Part shown: positions 44,901 to 57,100 of the stretch, piece after piece
Layout: each line of letters opens with the position of its first letter
Position numbering within the stretch: position 1 is the first letter of the stretch
DNA from: Archilochus colubris
Taxonomy: Eukaryota > Chordata > Aves > Apodiformes > Trochilidae
Reading direction: 5' to 3'
Length of the DNA stretch: 64,000 nucleotides
NCBI GenBank assembly: GCA_023079485.1
Contig: CM041091.1
Span: 34,263,593 to 34,327,592, forward strand
Notes under the pieces: model-generated
Databases searched by the model: none
What the model was told of the DNA's origin: nothing
The model's input: the letters and a program-made list of their open reading frames with translations, nothing else
Translations under genes and position numbers: made by a program

Positions 44901-46438
44901 CATTGAGGGAAACATGAAATAATGCTACAATACTCGGTGTCCAGTATTGTGCCAAAAAATCTCCTGTATCTTTGTGAAGTTGAACTCAGAACCAGCTGAT
45001 TCCTTGAGACTCAAATGCCACTTCAACAACAAGTACTATCTCATTTCCACCATCATAGAGGAAAATTCCAACTCCAAAGCAGCCTGGCAGCCCAGAAGGC
45101 AAATACAAAGAATCCCAGGTTGTGGTTTTTGCTTGCTGTTTTTTTGTTTGGTTGGTTCTGGGTTTTTTTTTGTTTTTTTTTAATCTCATTATTCCAAAGC
45201 AGCTCACTTGATGGGTGGGAGAGGGGGCCCTTCATCAAGCACTTTGCTAATGATAAGCATCCCTTGGGTTTATTTTAAGCTTTATCCAAAGTTTTGCATC
45301 AGGCTACCCCAGGTGCTAGCAAATGTAAGTGCTCCAAAGCAATACATACAGTGGGGAAAGCCTAACAAGAGCCTGAATTTTCTTTGCTGTGGGAATACTT
45401 GGAAAGACAATCGAGTTCTGGAGCATAGATGAGGAAACATAGTAAATATACTCCAGGAAAAATAAGGAATTACACATGCAGTGTCCAGGCCAGTATTTCA
45501 GAAATCAGAACAAGCTGACAGCTGCTCTCTCTTTTTTTTAACCTTTATTTTAACCAGTCAAAGCAACGAATGTCCTGGTTGAAGAACTCTTTTGAATGTC
45601 AGAGTTGTTGGTTTTTTTCCTAGAACTGGGGGAATCTCAAAGAATGACCCTTTCTGTTCCCATTTTTCTGATTATCTGCCACAACACTTCCCAGAATTAG
45701 GTAGAACCTCCCTTACCCTTTGTAGCCAGCAGGAGATGGAGGATTTCTTCCTTTTCCAGCACGGGGCCTTCACATCAGAATCTCTAAGAACAGTTTTATT
45801 TAAATGTTTCAGCAAGAAGACTTGTTGAGCCTATTTTTTTTCCTGCCAGGTCTATCTCCATGTCCCCTGGTTTCCCGTTTCCTTCTGCTGGCCAGGATCC
45901 ACAGGAGATGAGATCTCATCACTGCTGTGCTCACACCACAGAGCTGGAAAACCATCCCCTGCCTGCACCCAGGCACCTCGGGGTGTTTCTTGCAATAGGA
46001 AACAGTTTCAGAGTTTAGAAACTCCTTTTTTTATGAGCGTTTTCTATTTTTCTGCTGCTCACTGATGAACCAGCCAAGCTCAGCTGCTTCTGCACAACCA
46101 GGCTGGATTGTTTGCAGGGACAGGGACTGGTCCTCATAGTTTTATTTGAAGAGTTCAGGCTAATATACTAGGAAAACCTCTGAATTATCACTGTGCTGAG
46201 CATAATAAATCATTAACAGCCAAAATCTCCCCTTCATTCTGGCAAACAGAAATATTTCTATGGATGCCAAAGTAGTACAGGAACCATCTGTACCCCAGGG
46301 GGGATGTTTGCTCCATCTCAGACAGAACGGGGTTGGGAAATGTTTGGTAATTTCCTTATTCTGCTGCTACATGCTGCATTCACATGCATCTGCTGTATGC
46401 AGAGTAAAAGAAATGTTTACAATGTTCCTCATGCAATT

Positions 46439-46456
46439 TTTGTTGTTGTTGTTGTT
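46439..46456. repeat. Short TTG trinucleotide repeat
   Basis: Five TTG/GTT units follow a T run. It is an ordinary short microsatellite. Confidence 0.85.
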
Positions 46457-46922
46457 ATTTTCAATCTCTTTCTGTATAATTTTCAACAGAAACCAGAGCA
46501 GCATATGGGTCTCAGGTTTAAAATTTCCCCTTCATTTATCTTTTTAAGGCTTCCAGGTTCACTGTTGTCAGGTTTCACATAACCCTGTGGCAGCTGTGAA
46601 TATTTCCTCTGCAAAGCTGAGAAGAATGTGGTGGAAAGTACTTCATGGCTACTGAGGATCTTCTTCTAGTGGAAAGGAGATCCATGAACTTCACCCCTCT
46701 CTATCGTCACAGGCTAGAAATAAATATGCTTTTAGCCATCCCATTTGTGCCTCAACCTTTCAGCACCCTTGCCACTTATCACATTTTTCAAGGTCACCCA
46801 CTAACACCTTCTCCCCAGTTGCCAAATCGATAGAAGCAACATCACACTTACCATAAAGAGAGTTCTGCTTAAATCCAAGACCCATAGATAAAAAACAAAA
46901 CAACATCAAAAAAACCAATGAC

Positions 46923-46944
46923 AAAAAAAAAAAAAAAAAAAAAA
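46923..46944. repeat. Poly(A) run of 22
   Basis: 22 uninterrupted A follow AATGAC and precede a CCAACC/CCCACCCC-rich segment. Assembly length may be inexact at such runs. Confidence 0.95.
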
Positions 46945-49248
46945 CCAACCAAAAAAACCCCACCCCAACCCACCCTGCAACAACTCAGATGTCTCTTTAG
47001 AAGGAGCCAAAGAGCCCAGGACATATTCCATTAAAGATAATGGGTGTACACAGTTCACTTGGAGTGAGCACAAGAACAGACATTCAGGACATCCCTTTGC
47101 CACCCAGTTCAGTAAACTGGTTACTTTTAAGCTGGTTACCAAGTTAAGCACGTGGTGAAGCATGGGATGACTGGATCATTAGTTTACAGAGGGGAAAAAT
47201 ACTCCCATGGTGGCATTTGGGAATCCCCCACTGGCAAGTGTTATGTTTTGGGTTGTGTCATGGAAGGGGCAATTCCCACTCTCAGGCCCCCTTCCAATAT
47301 TCCCTTCCCATGCAATGGGTCCCAGAACCAGGAGGAGTCTCTAAAAGGGACTCAGAACTAAATCCAATGTTATTTACATCTAATAAAGTTCTGCAGACTG
47401 TCAGCTTGCCAGAATGGATCACTCACTGCAGCCTTGTTGTTGCACTCCCTGGTTCTGCTGCTGTTGTAAGAACCATGATGATTGCAGCCCATTAGTTACT
47501 GTCACAAGAGAACTCCTGCCACAAGGGAAAGGAGACAGGAAAAAATACCTACTACCCAGGAACTGGAAATTGGATTCAGGAGACATATTTATTCTGAATC
47601 CTGGGCCTGGTTTGTGGCAGCCCACTTAGCTGGTCTGTTCTATCCCTTCCACTTTGGAGAAGGTCATGAATAGTGGTTTTGCCCTTCTGTAAATGTCACT
47701 TTTATCATAGCCAGGTGCAGAACTAAGGCTGTTAACTTCTCCTATGGAAGAATCCCAGGATCCACCCGAGGAGCCACTCACCTGCCAGTGACACTTGGAT
47801 CTCCTGAGGAGTGGGGAGGCAGAACCTTCCACACCAGGAAAAGCCTTCAAGTAGGAGCCAGGATTAACTTCATGGAAAGAGCAGGGGGAATGTGGGGATA
47901 AAAGCACAAGGAGGAATTCCAGGAATGCACCACTCAAGTCTGTGCCTTTGGAAGAGCCAAAGTGCTGCTCAAGATGAGCTCTCCATGAGGACACCAGGAC
48001 ATCCCCTCCTGCACATCCCAGCCCTTCTCACCCCCTCAGGATGCTCCTGCCCTGCCCAGCACACACAGAAAGGGGGGGATGGCTGACTTTGGGCTGATAT
48101 TCCTAACTCTGTGGAATAGTTCTGTGCAGTAAAAATTCAGATCCCCTCTTCCGGGCAGCAGCTGCTGAAACAACAGCTTTACAATGTCATCTCCTTGTTC
48201 AGGAATTCTTTCCCTTCCAAGCTTGCAATTTACCAAGGAATCAAACTAGCACTTAAGTATGAGAATAACTGCAGATCTTGCCTTTGTCTCCAGCCAACTA
48301 ATATCCTAAGCCCTGCTATGACATTATATAAATATTCAAAAAATGCTTGTGAATACCATAATTTCTCCAGGTCTCACAAATGAGGAATTATCCAAGTAAT
48401 GGATTATGAATGGAGGAGTAATATATGGAAACATTACCCACCCAAAACGTATTAGAGCTCCCAAAGACTCAACATGAAACAAAATGTGTTGGAGATTTAA
48501 CAAAATAAAGCTGTCCCCTGAGATTCAGCCTGACTAATTCCCATAAAAAGCTCCAGAAAGGTGAAAATAAATATAGATACTGTTTATCAGCAGCTGAAAA
48601 GTGCACTTGGGAAGATCTAACAAATACAAAAACCCAGTAATCCTACTACAAGCTTTGCAAGTTTAAACTGATATCTTGAAGCTTGAAAATCAATCCAAGA
48701 CTTAAAATACTGGGTGGATTTAGCAAGGTGTGCCTTTCTCCTCACCAACCCCATGATCCACGATAATGTTTCTATAAATTAAATTCCAAAAATATGTTAA
48801 TACAGTTAATATGGCTATTTTTTGAAGGAAAGTGTTTGAGCAAATTGAAAGGCACTGACTAGCTGCCTACTAAGCCCAGGGTCACAGTGCCCATGCCTAA
48901 TATCCCTGTGAAAGAAACTCATGCCACGTTTATGGAGATGCTGGCAGTCAGATTTCCAAGCCATTGCTCAATTCATGCCTCTGCCCCTGTCAGCTTGCCA
49001 GACCCTTCAACCATTTCTTACTTAAGTATCCCTTACTCATGTGAGTGGGGCAGAAGTAAGGATTACTCATCTCACAAGGAGTTGCAAAACTTCATTTTAA
49101 GGTTGCTGCCCCAGAGCCAGCCATTGTATCAGGGCTGGGGCTGCCTGTCTTCTGGGAAAGAAAGTTCTAAGAATTATTTCTTAAACCAAGTTACAAGTTA
49201 CACTTCCCTGCCCTTGGTTTTTTGTTTCTTTGTTCTTTTTTCATTCTT

Positions 49249-49249
<1 letters not shown>

Positions 49250-49277
<28 letters not shown>
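49250..49277. repeat. Poly(T) run of 28
   Basis: 28 uninterrupted T, preceded by about 40 bases of T-rich sequence. It could be the reverse-complemented tail of a processed retrocopy, but no source transcript is recognised to the left of it. Length may be inexact. Confidence 0.95.
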
Positions 49278-49280
<3 letters not shown>

Positions 49281-49804
49281 TTGCAAACAATCAAATAAAG
49301 GCTGGAACTCTGGAACAACAATGGGGTTTCTTTTTTGTATCATATCTTTAACTTATAGGAAACTTGCTTCTTGGCCAAAACTGGGTTGGCTGGGAGCCAG
49401 GATGGATGTCTCCATTCTCATCCTTTCCCGTATGCATTCAATGAGCAAAATAAAATGTTGTTTTGGTTTGGTTTCTTTTTTTCTAAGTGAAGCAAAGCAG
49501 AGGCTGAGCTGGATGGGTTCCTAATTGCAGGGCTCCTGGTGGGTCTCCATCCCCAGTAAAAGTTTATCAAGGCCATGGACACCAACAGAAGGGCTCATTG
49601 GCTTCAACCAGCCTTGGCTTGGGGTCTTGCAGGTTAAACTTCATCATAAATGTTCTCAGTGTTATCTTTCCCTTGACTTTATTAAAATTGGTTAGAGGTA
49701 AAGTTGAGTGATTCAGGGTCAGTGGGAAGACAGGGAAGGTGAAACTGCACTTCTTGTGTTGTTCATGTGAAAACACAGAGCTGTTGGAGTGTGCCCAAAG
49801 GACA

Positions 49805-50078
49805 CCATGAAGATGCTCTGGAGCCAGGCTGGGAGATTTCCTTAGGGCACCTTCCAGGGCCTGAAGGGGCTCCAGGAAAGCTGGGGAGGGACTTGGGACA
49901 AGGACCTGCAGGGATGGAACAATTTCAAGCTGAAAGAGGCAAGATTGAGACTGGATGTGAAGAAGAAATTGCTTGCTGTGAGGGTGGTGAGACCCTGGCC
50001 CTGGTTGCCCAGAGAAGCTGTGGCTGCCCCAAGTTTGGTCCCTTCCAAACCAAACCATGCTGTAGTTCTATGAATCAA
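49805..50078 (+). mobile_element. CR1 LINE 3' fragment with internal deletion
   Basis: Blocks appear in CR1 sense order: AAGATGCTCTGGAGCC, GGCACCTTCCAGGGCCTGAA, GGGGCTCCAGGAAAGCTGGG, GGACAAGGACCTGCAGGGA, CAAGCTGAAAGAGGCAAGAT, CTGTGAGGGTGGTGAGACCC, GGTTGCCCAGAGAAGCTGTG, GGTCCCTTCCAAACC and a final TTCTATGAAT octamer. Between GTGGCTGCCCC and GGTCCCTTCC about 95 bp of the usual sequence (the CCATCCCTGG to CATGGCAGGG section) is missing, so the copy has an internal deletion. It lies just left of the LTR at 50.28 kb. Confidence 0.93.
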
Positions 50079-50275
50079 AAGGTGCACTGCCCAGCATTGG
50101 GTGAAATTACAGCAGAGCCTTCTCCTGAATTCTGAACCGAAAACTAAGCTAAAAAAATGTCTCTCTGCCCTAAACCTAACCACAGACTTTTTGTTATAAA
50201 ATTCATTGGGCATGTGTGAATGTTTGTTTGTAGAAACACAAACTGCAGCCATGGCTGAAAGCCAGCTAAGGAGAT

Positions 50276-50877
50276 TGTCCTGGTCTGAGAAGACCAGGAT
50301 AGAACCAAAAAAAACCCTTTCCTGGGACAGCAGCAGCACCTGCCAGGCTGTGGCTGTGCTACTGGGGAGCAGCTGTGGCTGTGGGGAGGAGAGGATGGGC
50401 CAGGTGACCCAAATTACAGGATTCCTTCCCATGGTGCTCAGGATAAAATGCCTCCCAAGAGCAACCTCTGGGAGCTTTCTGGTTGCTGTGCTGCTGGGGT
50501 TGGGGTCTGCTTGTTTGTTATTGCTGCTCCTCATCCCCTCGCTGGAGGAGAAACATCATCTACCAGGACAGGTCCCTGCTGCCTTCACCAGGAGGAGCAG
50601 CTTGGTCCCTCTAAGGCTGCTGAGTTTAAATGGACTTTTCTCTCTGGGAAGCAGTCACCAACTGAAGAGGGTGAGCTCCATATTTATATAGCTTATATAT
50701 ATTTATATATATATATATTTGTAATTCACCATTGCTACTTTTCTAAACTTATCCTAGTTGCTTTTTTTCCCTCAAACTTCAAGCCTTTTCCCCTTCTTCC
50801 CTTCCTTATCTTCCTCTGGGAGGTGATGGGGGGAATAATGGAGAGATCTGTGACTGAGTTACTGGCTAAACCCGACA
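50276..50877 (+). mobile_element. Retroviral long terminal repeat (LTR B)
   Basis: A 602-bp unit opens with TGTCC and closes with CCGACA, so the termini are the inverted TGTC/GACA expected of LTRs. Seven bases after its end lies a primer-binding site, which marks it as a 5' LTR. A TATA-like CATATTTATATA at about 50,680-50,691 would begin the R/U5 part some 30 bp later; a TA-rich run follows. Near its left end CCTGGTCT/AGACCAGG form a small stem (50,279-50,298). Single-copy GGATAAAATGCCTCCC at 50,441-50,456 resembles the unit amplified in LTR A. No matching 3' LTR is seen downstream in the window. It is a dead, old copy. Confidence 0.65.
50681..50721. repeat. TA-rich run within LTR B
   Basis: TATTTATATA, GCTTATATAT and further TA units follow the TATA-like core. 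This may be microsatellite growth from the LTR's own TATA region. Confidence 0.8.
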
Positions 50878-50884
50878 GATTTAC

Positions 50885-50902
50885 TGGTGCCCAATGTGGG
50901 TG
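50885..50902 (+). other. Primer-binding site, tRNA-Lys(1,2) type
   Basis: TGGTGCCCAATGTGGGTG agrees in its first 16 bases with the tRNA-Lys(1,2) primer-binding site used by betaretroviruses and lentiviruses of that class (TGGCGCCCAACGTGGGGC) except at two places. Both differences are C-to-T at CpG, the usual methylation decay. This places the element among class II (betaretrovirus/ERV-K-like) endogenous retroviruses. Confidence 0.65.
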
Positions 50903-51100
50903 CCATGATTTTTCTACCCTGGAGCAGGTCGGGGCGGGGGGGGTGAGGGGCTCCCCCTGTGCCCAACCTCCCAGGCAAACCCAGAGCAAACCCAGCTCCC
51001 CACCAAGGTCCCCCCTTCCCTCAGATCAGGTTTTGGGGCCCCCAGTCCTGGCCCAAAGTTTGTCTGAGGTTTGCAACTGCCTTTAATGGGAGCAAGGCTT
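50903..51100 (+). mobile_element. Probable untranslated leader of the LTR B provirus, truncated
   Basis: Sequence directly right of the primer-binding site is GC-rich (G8 run near 50,937; CCCCCTGTGCCC, AACCCAGAGC). It turns into AT-rich unique DNA at about 51,110. A gag start or splice donor is not evident, and no gag, pol or env motif is seen further right. The right boundary is a guess based on base composition. Confidence 0.35.
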
Positions 51101-54100
51101 GGTCCTCTAAGTAGGTGCTACATTTATGTGCAATGATGAGCCAAAACACAGGGAAAAACACAGCCAATTCCTTTGCTGTTTTTGATGACACAACAAAGTC
51201 TGATTTTCATTAAGTTTTGCACGTATATATCAGGGGTCCTCCTAGGGACTAAGGAATGAATGCACTTTGTTTGAACTCTATAGTTATTATATACTGGATT
51301 TTATTGATTTTTTTTTTTTTTGCCTGTAATTCTCAATATAGTTCTATTGTGTTCATGGAAAAATACTTATTTTTAGTCGTACAATTTTCCAATATACTTG
51401 TTTTCACCATAGTTGTTTTCCTTCTATTACAAATGCTATGTGATTACTGGTTACATCTTCCCAGCTTTCTAAAAAAAAAAAAAATTACAAAAATGTGGCA
51501 TGTAAGATGAGTGATTTTAGTCATCTTGAAAAGGCAAAATGAAAACAAAGCACGGGTCAGTGTCTGTACCAAGCTCTCCAATGTATATTTAGCTTCCAAT
51601 GGAGCCCTGCCCACAGTTCTGGGAGGAAAAGTTGCCTGTGAAGTAAATATGCACCCTTGAGAGAAGTTACCCTTTCTGTTTCTAACTGAGAAAAATAAAT
51701 TAGGAGACCAACTTCCCACCTGAAATATCCCTTAATCCCCCACCTGTGCGTGGTCCCATCCCCCCATCAGGTTTATTTGTCAGAGCAGCACAGGCATGGG
51801 AAGGGCTGGCACCAGTGAGGTCTCAGATGGGCACTCCCAGCATGGGGACCTTCAGCTGGCTCTGAGAGAGGGGAAAACCTGGCCCTGCCCTCAGCCTGGG
51901 CTGGGAATCCTTGAGCATCCTCCCCATCTCAGCCAAAAAAATGCCACTGAACTGGAGCTGGATGCTGGCCCTCCAAGCTGAAACCCAGAGCTCAGCCAGG
52001 CTGGTGGCTTCTGCAGAGCCTCAGGGGTGCCCTACAGCCACCTGGGGAATTCCTGGGGAATCTCCTCCAACTTTGCTCAGCTCTGCTCCTGCCAAAGCTT
52101 TGGGCCATTTGGGGAACTCCCATGGGAGCAGGAGGGAGGCTGGAGAGGTGAGTGGCTGGGGGATGCCCAAGGGAGTCACAGCAGGGATGGAAAAGCTGTA
52201 GCTGGTACTGGGAAGAGTGTGGGGCCATCAGGGAGCCATCTGGGAAAAATCATTTTATTTATAACTTAAGTAATAGCACAAGCCACACAGCAAATCGATT
52301 TGCTTTTGGATTCCAGCTATTGTCTGATTGCCCAGACAAACAGCATCCAGTTTAAGTGGAGTCCACTGCAGTAATAACAAAGAAGGAACACAAATTTTAA
52401 TTATATTTCTAGAAGTCTGTATAAGTATTGCAGAACCACATAAAAATGATTTTTTTATTTTTTTTTGCTAACTTGCAGTTGAAAATGTGTCATTAAAAGC
52501 TATGAGTCTGATTTTCTGCTCTGCTGGTCAGGATATTAACCAAAATGATAAAGTATTCACTCTTTGAAGGGGGGAAAAAAGTAGAGGGAAATAAATGGTG
52601 AAGATTTCATGCTGGAGATATTATGAGAATGATACAAAAATGAGAAACTTCACCACCCTTCACTTGTTGGTCCTGTTGTGCAAGAATAAGAAGTGGAAAG
52701 ACAGAAAAGTGCAACCAAACCAAGGCAGAAAAGCAAAAAGCATGGGGAGCATGTTGGAAACCCACCTGAGACTTGGGTTTGGGGCAGGCAGAGCCCCTCA
52801 GCCTCCAGCACTGAGCAGGGGCTGGGTGTCTGACAAGAAACGTCAGGACATGGGCTCTCATCTCACCAATGACTCTAATTAATTTCTGCTCTCCTCTGCT
52901 TGCATCTTCCCTAATTCAGCAAGCTTGACTTCATCCCCACTGCAACTTACATTTATTTGTAATCTCGCTGCTTACACTCCACTGAACAATAAAAGAACAA
53001 TAAACTTAATAAAAAGCCCAAGTGATTGGAAATAGCTGTGGGAATGGCAGTCCAGTATGAAAGCTATAAATTTACTTGTATACTCATGACATTGTCAGCT
53101 AATTTTTATGAAAAGCCCATCACAGAACATTGCACCAAAACACTGTGATCACTCGTATGTCACCCATCATACTTCCCCTGATAACAAAACAGAAAATGCA
53201 TCATAAAATGATACTTCAAACTACAAATTCATCTTGAAATGCTCACTGTATGCAGTAACAATTCTTTCCTGACCTTGTCTTGCACCTGAACCTTAAATTA
53301 ATCATTCTTCTATAACATTAAAGAATACCCAGTGGTACTTTTTATTGAATTTAAAAGCTAAAACTTTGACTAATAATAGGGTGATTGTTTTGGTTAATAT
53401 TTCCCTATTCAAATCCAGAGCTCAAGAAGTTTTGCAGAGTAAAGCAAGCAATAAGGGGCTTGGAAATAAGATTAAAAATATTTTTTGTACTTGGATCAAA
53501 AGTGTTGACTGATATTTAAAGGCTGAACCAAAGCTCACCAAAGTCAAAGGAAAATGCCTGTTTATTTTAAATGTTTTTTCTTCAAGCCCTTAAGACCTAA
53601 TTCTGAAAACCGCTGAGTATCTTAAAGCTACACAGGGGCTAAGGATATCAAGAATTCACAAGACTAAATCCTGCCAAACACACAGGGTTATCCTTAGTCT
53701 AAGGTATTCAGTTGGATTAATTAGGCAAGAGTTGGCCCGTGCTGTCCCATCACTCTTCTCCTGGCTGTGGTGATGGTGTCAGGAACAGGACAGGCAGGGC
53801 TCTAGGGTAGGTGTATATTTTAAGTACCAATTTCCATGTGTCCACCAAGGAGTTTTTAACAAAGCCAGGTGCAAGGGGTTTGTGCTGAACAGGTCACAGA
53901 AGGTTTATCTGTGCTGGAAAGACTGGAGACAGAGCTTCCCAGTTCTCAGAGGACCTTTCCCTGTGCCCTGGTTGTCAGGATCTGCAGGTGGGACCTCCTC
54001 ATCCTCAGCAAGAGCAGCATCCCCCTTCCTTTCCCAGAAATGTGGCCAAAAGTCCTCTCTGGAGATGCCAATGTCTCCTCCCAAAGGGAACCTGGTGCTG

Positions 54101-57100
54101 AGAGCTGGGACTTGGTACCTCACTTTGTGCCTGCAGAGAGATGAGAGGAATTCCCTTCTTCTTGCCCCTTTTAATTACCTCCTGACTCCCATACAACTGG
54201 CCCAGGTGGGGAGATGGTTGCCAGTGGCTTGGGGCAGCTTGCTGGGGGTACAGGGACAAACTCCAAGAGAAGTTTGGATTTAAACCAGGGGCTGTTAATG
54301 AGAGGCAGGACCCAAAGTGAGAACAGGTGACCAAATCTGACCCTGAATTGCTAAGCACCATTTTACATCTCAGAAAATATCCCACCTGACAGAGCTGCCA
54401 AAGACAAGTGCAAGGGAGTTTTGTAAGGGTTGGTTTTATTGTGCTGGTAGCAGAAGAGGAAAAAAAAAAAAAAAAAACTTTTACAAAGAAAAGAAACTTG
54501 ATATGGTATTGAGGATGTTTATTTCTTTTATCATATTATGTATGAATCTTTTATAAGTTTTCAGTGAACTATATTAATTAAAAATTAGTTCTGGGAATAT
54601 TTTGCTTGTAGCCTAATAAGCTATTACGTCAATACAGATTTTCATAGACTATTTTAAATTTGAAATAAAGGGGTCTCCTGAGTATGGCAAGGGAACAAAA
54701 ATGTAACAACAACAAAAAGTAGAATGCTTAACACTTTTTACTTGTTAAGGATCAGAGTGCAGGTACTACTCGTCTTTCTAAGTAATTTCTCTGAGTTCCT
54801 TCCAAAATATTAAATTATTAGAAGTTTTATGGATTCAGAGCTTGGTTCTTATTACGAATTTCAGCATTTTGCCCTTCATTGGGATCCAGCCCAATGCTGC
54901 CATGCAATAGGGCAAGACTTTGCCACCAGTGCTCCAGAAGAAATGAACAGAAAGAGTTTGTTTAATGACAGCTTTACAGAAATGAGTATTTTTCCTGTCC
55001 TTTTGTGATTACAATGAAACAGGAACTCGGACATTAAAAAAAACCCACATATGGCTACAGCCATCCACTTGATCACATCCCTCTGCAGGATCAGGGCCTG
55101 GAATTCTGGCAGTTCCCAGCTACAGTATTTGTAGCTTAACCATTGTACCATTCCCATGCTTCAAAAAACCTCAAATATAAATTCCATCAGAGGTTCTGAG
55201 ATGGTCCCATACCTACATATTAATTTAAAATTATGAATGTTACTTTTGTGGCCAGAGAGTGAAACCAAAAAATGGCTTTGTCTTCTGGAAACTTCCCCCT
55301 AATCTGATAAATGCTAGCAAGCTGATGTTCCTTCAAGGGCTGTAAACATGGCCCTTCCTAGCTGTGTGCTGCCTAATACTTCCAGTTAATTTTTAAGGTT
55401 TTTTTCCCATTTAGCTCCTTTTTTTCATGTAGCAACTTTCTGGAAACACATCAAGCAGCAACCTAAGCTGAACAAATGCTTCCCCCGTGGCAAAGCCTTC
55501 TTGCTCCATCACCCTGGAGGTAACTTAGGGCCTGAGGATGTCCTTTTTTATCCTGTGTATGGGCAGACACATTGAAAAACTCAATTGCTATGGCCATGAC
55601 TTGCTCCAGAGTCACAAGAACAAAACCACAGCAGTGGGGTGAAGGGTTTCCATCAGCTCCACACTGGAGTCTCCAGCACAGTGAGGCAGCTGCCTACCCA
55701 AACCTTGGGCCACCACTCCAGCACTGCCCATCCCTCCAGGCAGCTGGTGATGCTGCTCTAAACCACCATAATTAATTATAAGTATTTATCTGCACAATAA
55801 GTAAAGTATTCCACCTGATCCAGTAACCAAAGCAAACAGCAGTAATTGATTTGCTCAGGTTCCCAGCAGCAGCACGAGGCACTGAGTGCAGGGAGACACT
55901 GGGCCTCCTCCAGACCCCACCAAGGCAAATAACCACCCATCTTCATGTTCTGTAGTCTGCAGGTTGAAACCTGCTCCTCATATCCAGGAGCTGCTTCTCA
56001 TGAGCAACCAGTTAAATTTGCCAGGAGAGCTCCCACAAAGCACACAGGGAATGGGATGGGATGGCTGCAGTTACCTTTACATCTCCTTGAATGCTACACT
56101 CTGCATTCCTGCTTTATGAACAAGCTTGTACACTTTATTTCATGATAAACAGGTTTAATGACTCTATCAATTTATTGCCACCTTTTTCTTCTCTCCAAGT
56201 TGAATAACAGGATAAAATCCTTCCCTGGGCACTGGCCAGAGGATGTGTGAAAGGTCACTGGAATGCATTAAAAGGTTTTTTTCCTTGCTATTGTAGTTTT
56301 TCCACACTTTTTGCAAAACCCATTACTAATTGGTGGAGTTCTAGTTTTTAAGGCTGCAAAATTGAGGACATACTGGAGCTTAAGTATGTGGCTTTCCTCC
56401 AAATGCTAAAAATGAAAATAAATGTTTGGTTGAAGCAGAAAAAAAAGCTGTGCCTGGGAAGCCACCGTGTTATTCTCTTTTTAATTTTCCTGCAGTCATC
56501 AGAGAGACATTGTTTCACAGCTGTTTTATTTTTCCTGCCACAGGATTGCATCTCTATCGGCCTCTTTAGTTTTGATTCCTTTGACCAATCTCATCTTAAT
56601 CTTTTGGTTCAGCAGAGCTGGAATCCATGGTCCTGCCACAGTGCCCATTCCTTCCAGCTGTGCACAAGCCAAAGCAAAATAACAAAGGATCTGCATGGTT
56701 GGGATTTTTTTTTTTAATATATATATATATACATATATTAATCTATTTGCTCCTTCTATATGCTTGCTTATCAGAAATTTATTTCATACTGTAAAAATGC
56801 CCAATTCAGGGAAGGAAGAGAAGACAAATCAGAATTTAGAAAAATAAAACCACCAATGAGTCCTGGGCAAACCTCCCAGAGCAGGCAAGTGAAGTACCTT
56901 GTTCCTTCAAAAAGAGGAGGAAACAGTTGTCTCAGAATGTGGCAGGATATTTGTTTAGAAACATTTGAGAGCTACTGACATCCAAACCTGCTGGTGTTCA
57001 GAACAGGTGGCTTACCAACCTTTTTCTCTCTAATTCCTTTATGAAAGCCACCGTATTTATCTTTCAAACTCACGTGGAAATTGCAAAAAAAAGGAAAACA

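Larger units (their letters stand above)
40437..49804. other. Long unique stretch with simple repeats, no gene seen
   Basis: 41,000-41,780 and 42,300-43,160 are AT-rich and repeat-free. 43,180-44,330 is GC-moderate and contains the longest non-repeat open frame of the window (43,499-44,086, 195 codons), which I do not accept as a gene. T/G-rich low complexity lies at 45,133-45,182. 47,600-48,100 is GC-moderate. No CR1 body, splice-bounded exon or RNA gene is recognised. Confidence 0.5.

Noticed and set aside
49250..49277. Tail of a minus-strand processed pseudogene
   Set aside because: No spliced transcript-like body or target-site duplication could be recognised beside the poly(T).
49842..50534. 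230-codon minus-strand frame
   Set aside because: It runs antisense through a CR1 copy and then into LTR B, so it is a chance join of two repeats.
10492..50877. LTR A and LTR B as the two ends of one 40-kb provirus
   Set aside because: The distance is far too large, the two are strongly diverged, and the primer-binding site lies to the right of B rather than to the right of A.
50448..51086. 212-codon + strand frame across LTR B and the leader
   Set aside because: It crosses the LTR, its TATA region, the LTR end and the primer-binding site, which is not a coding arrangement.
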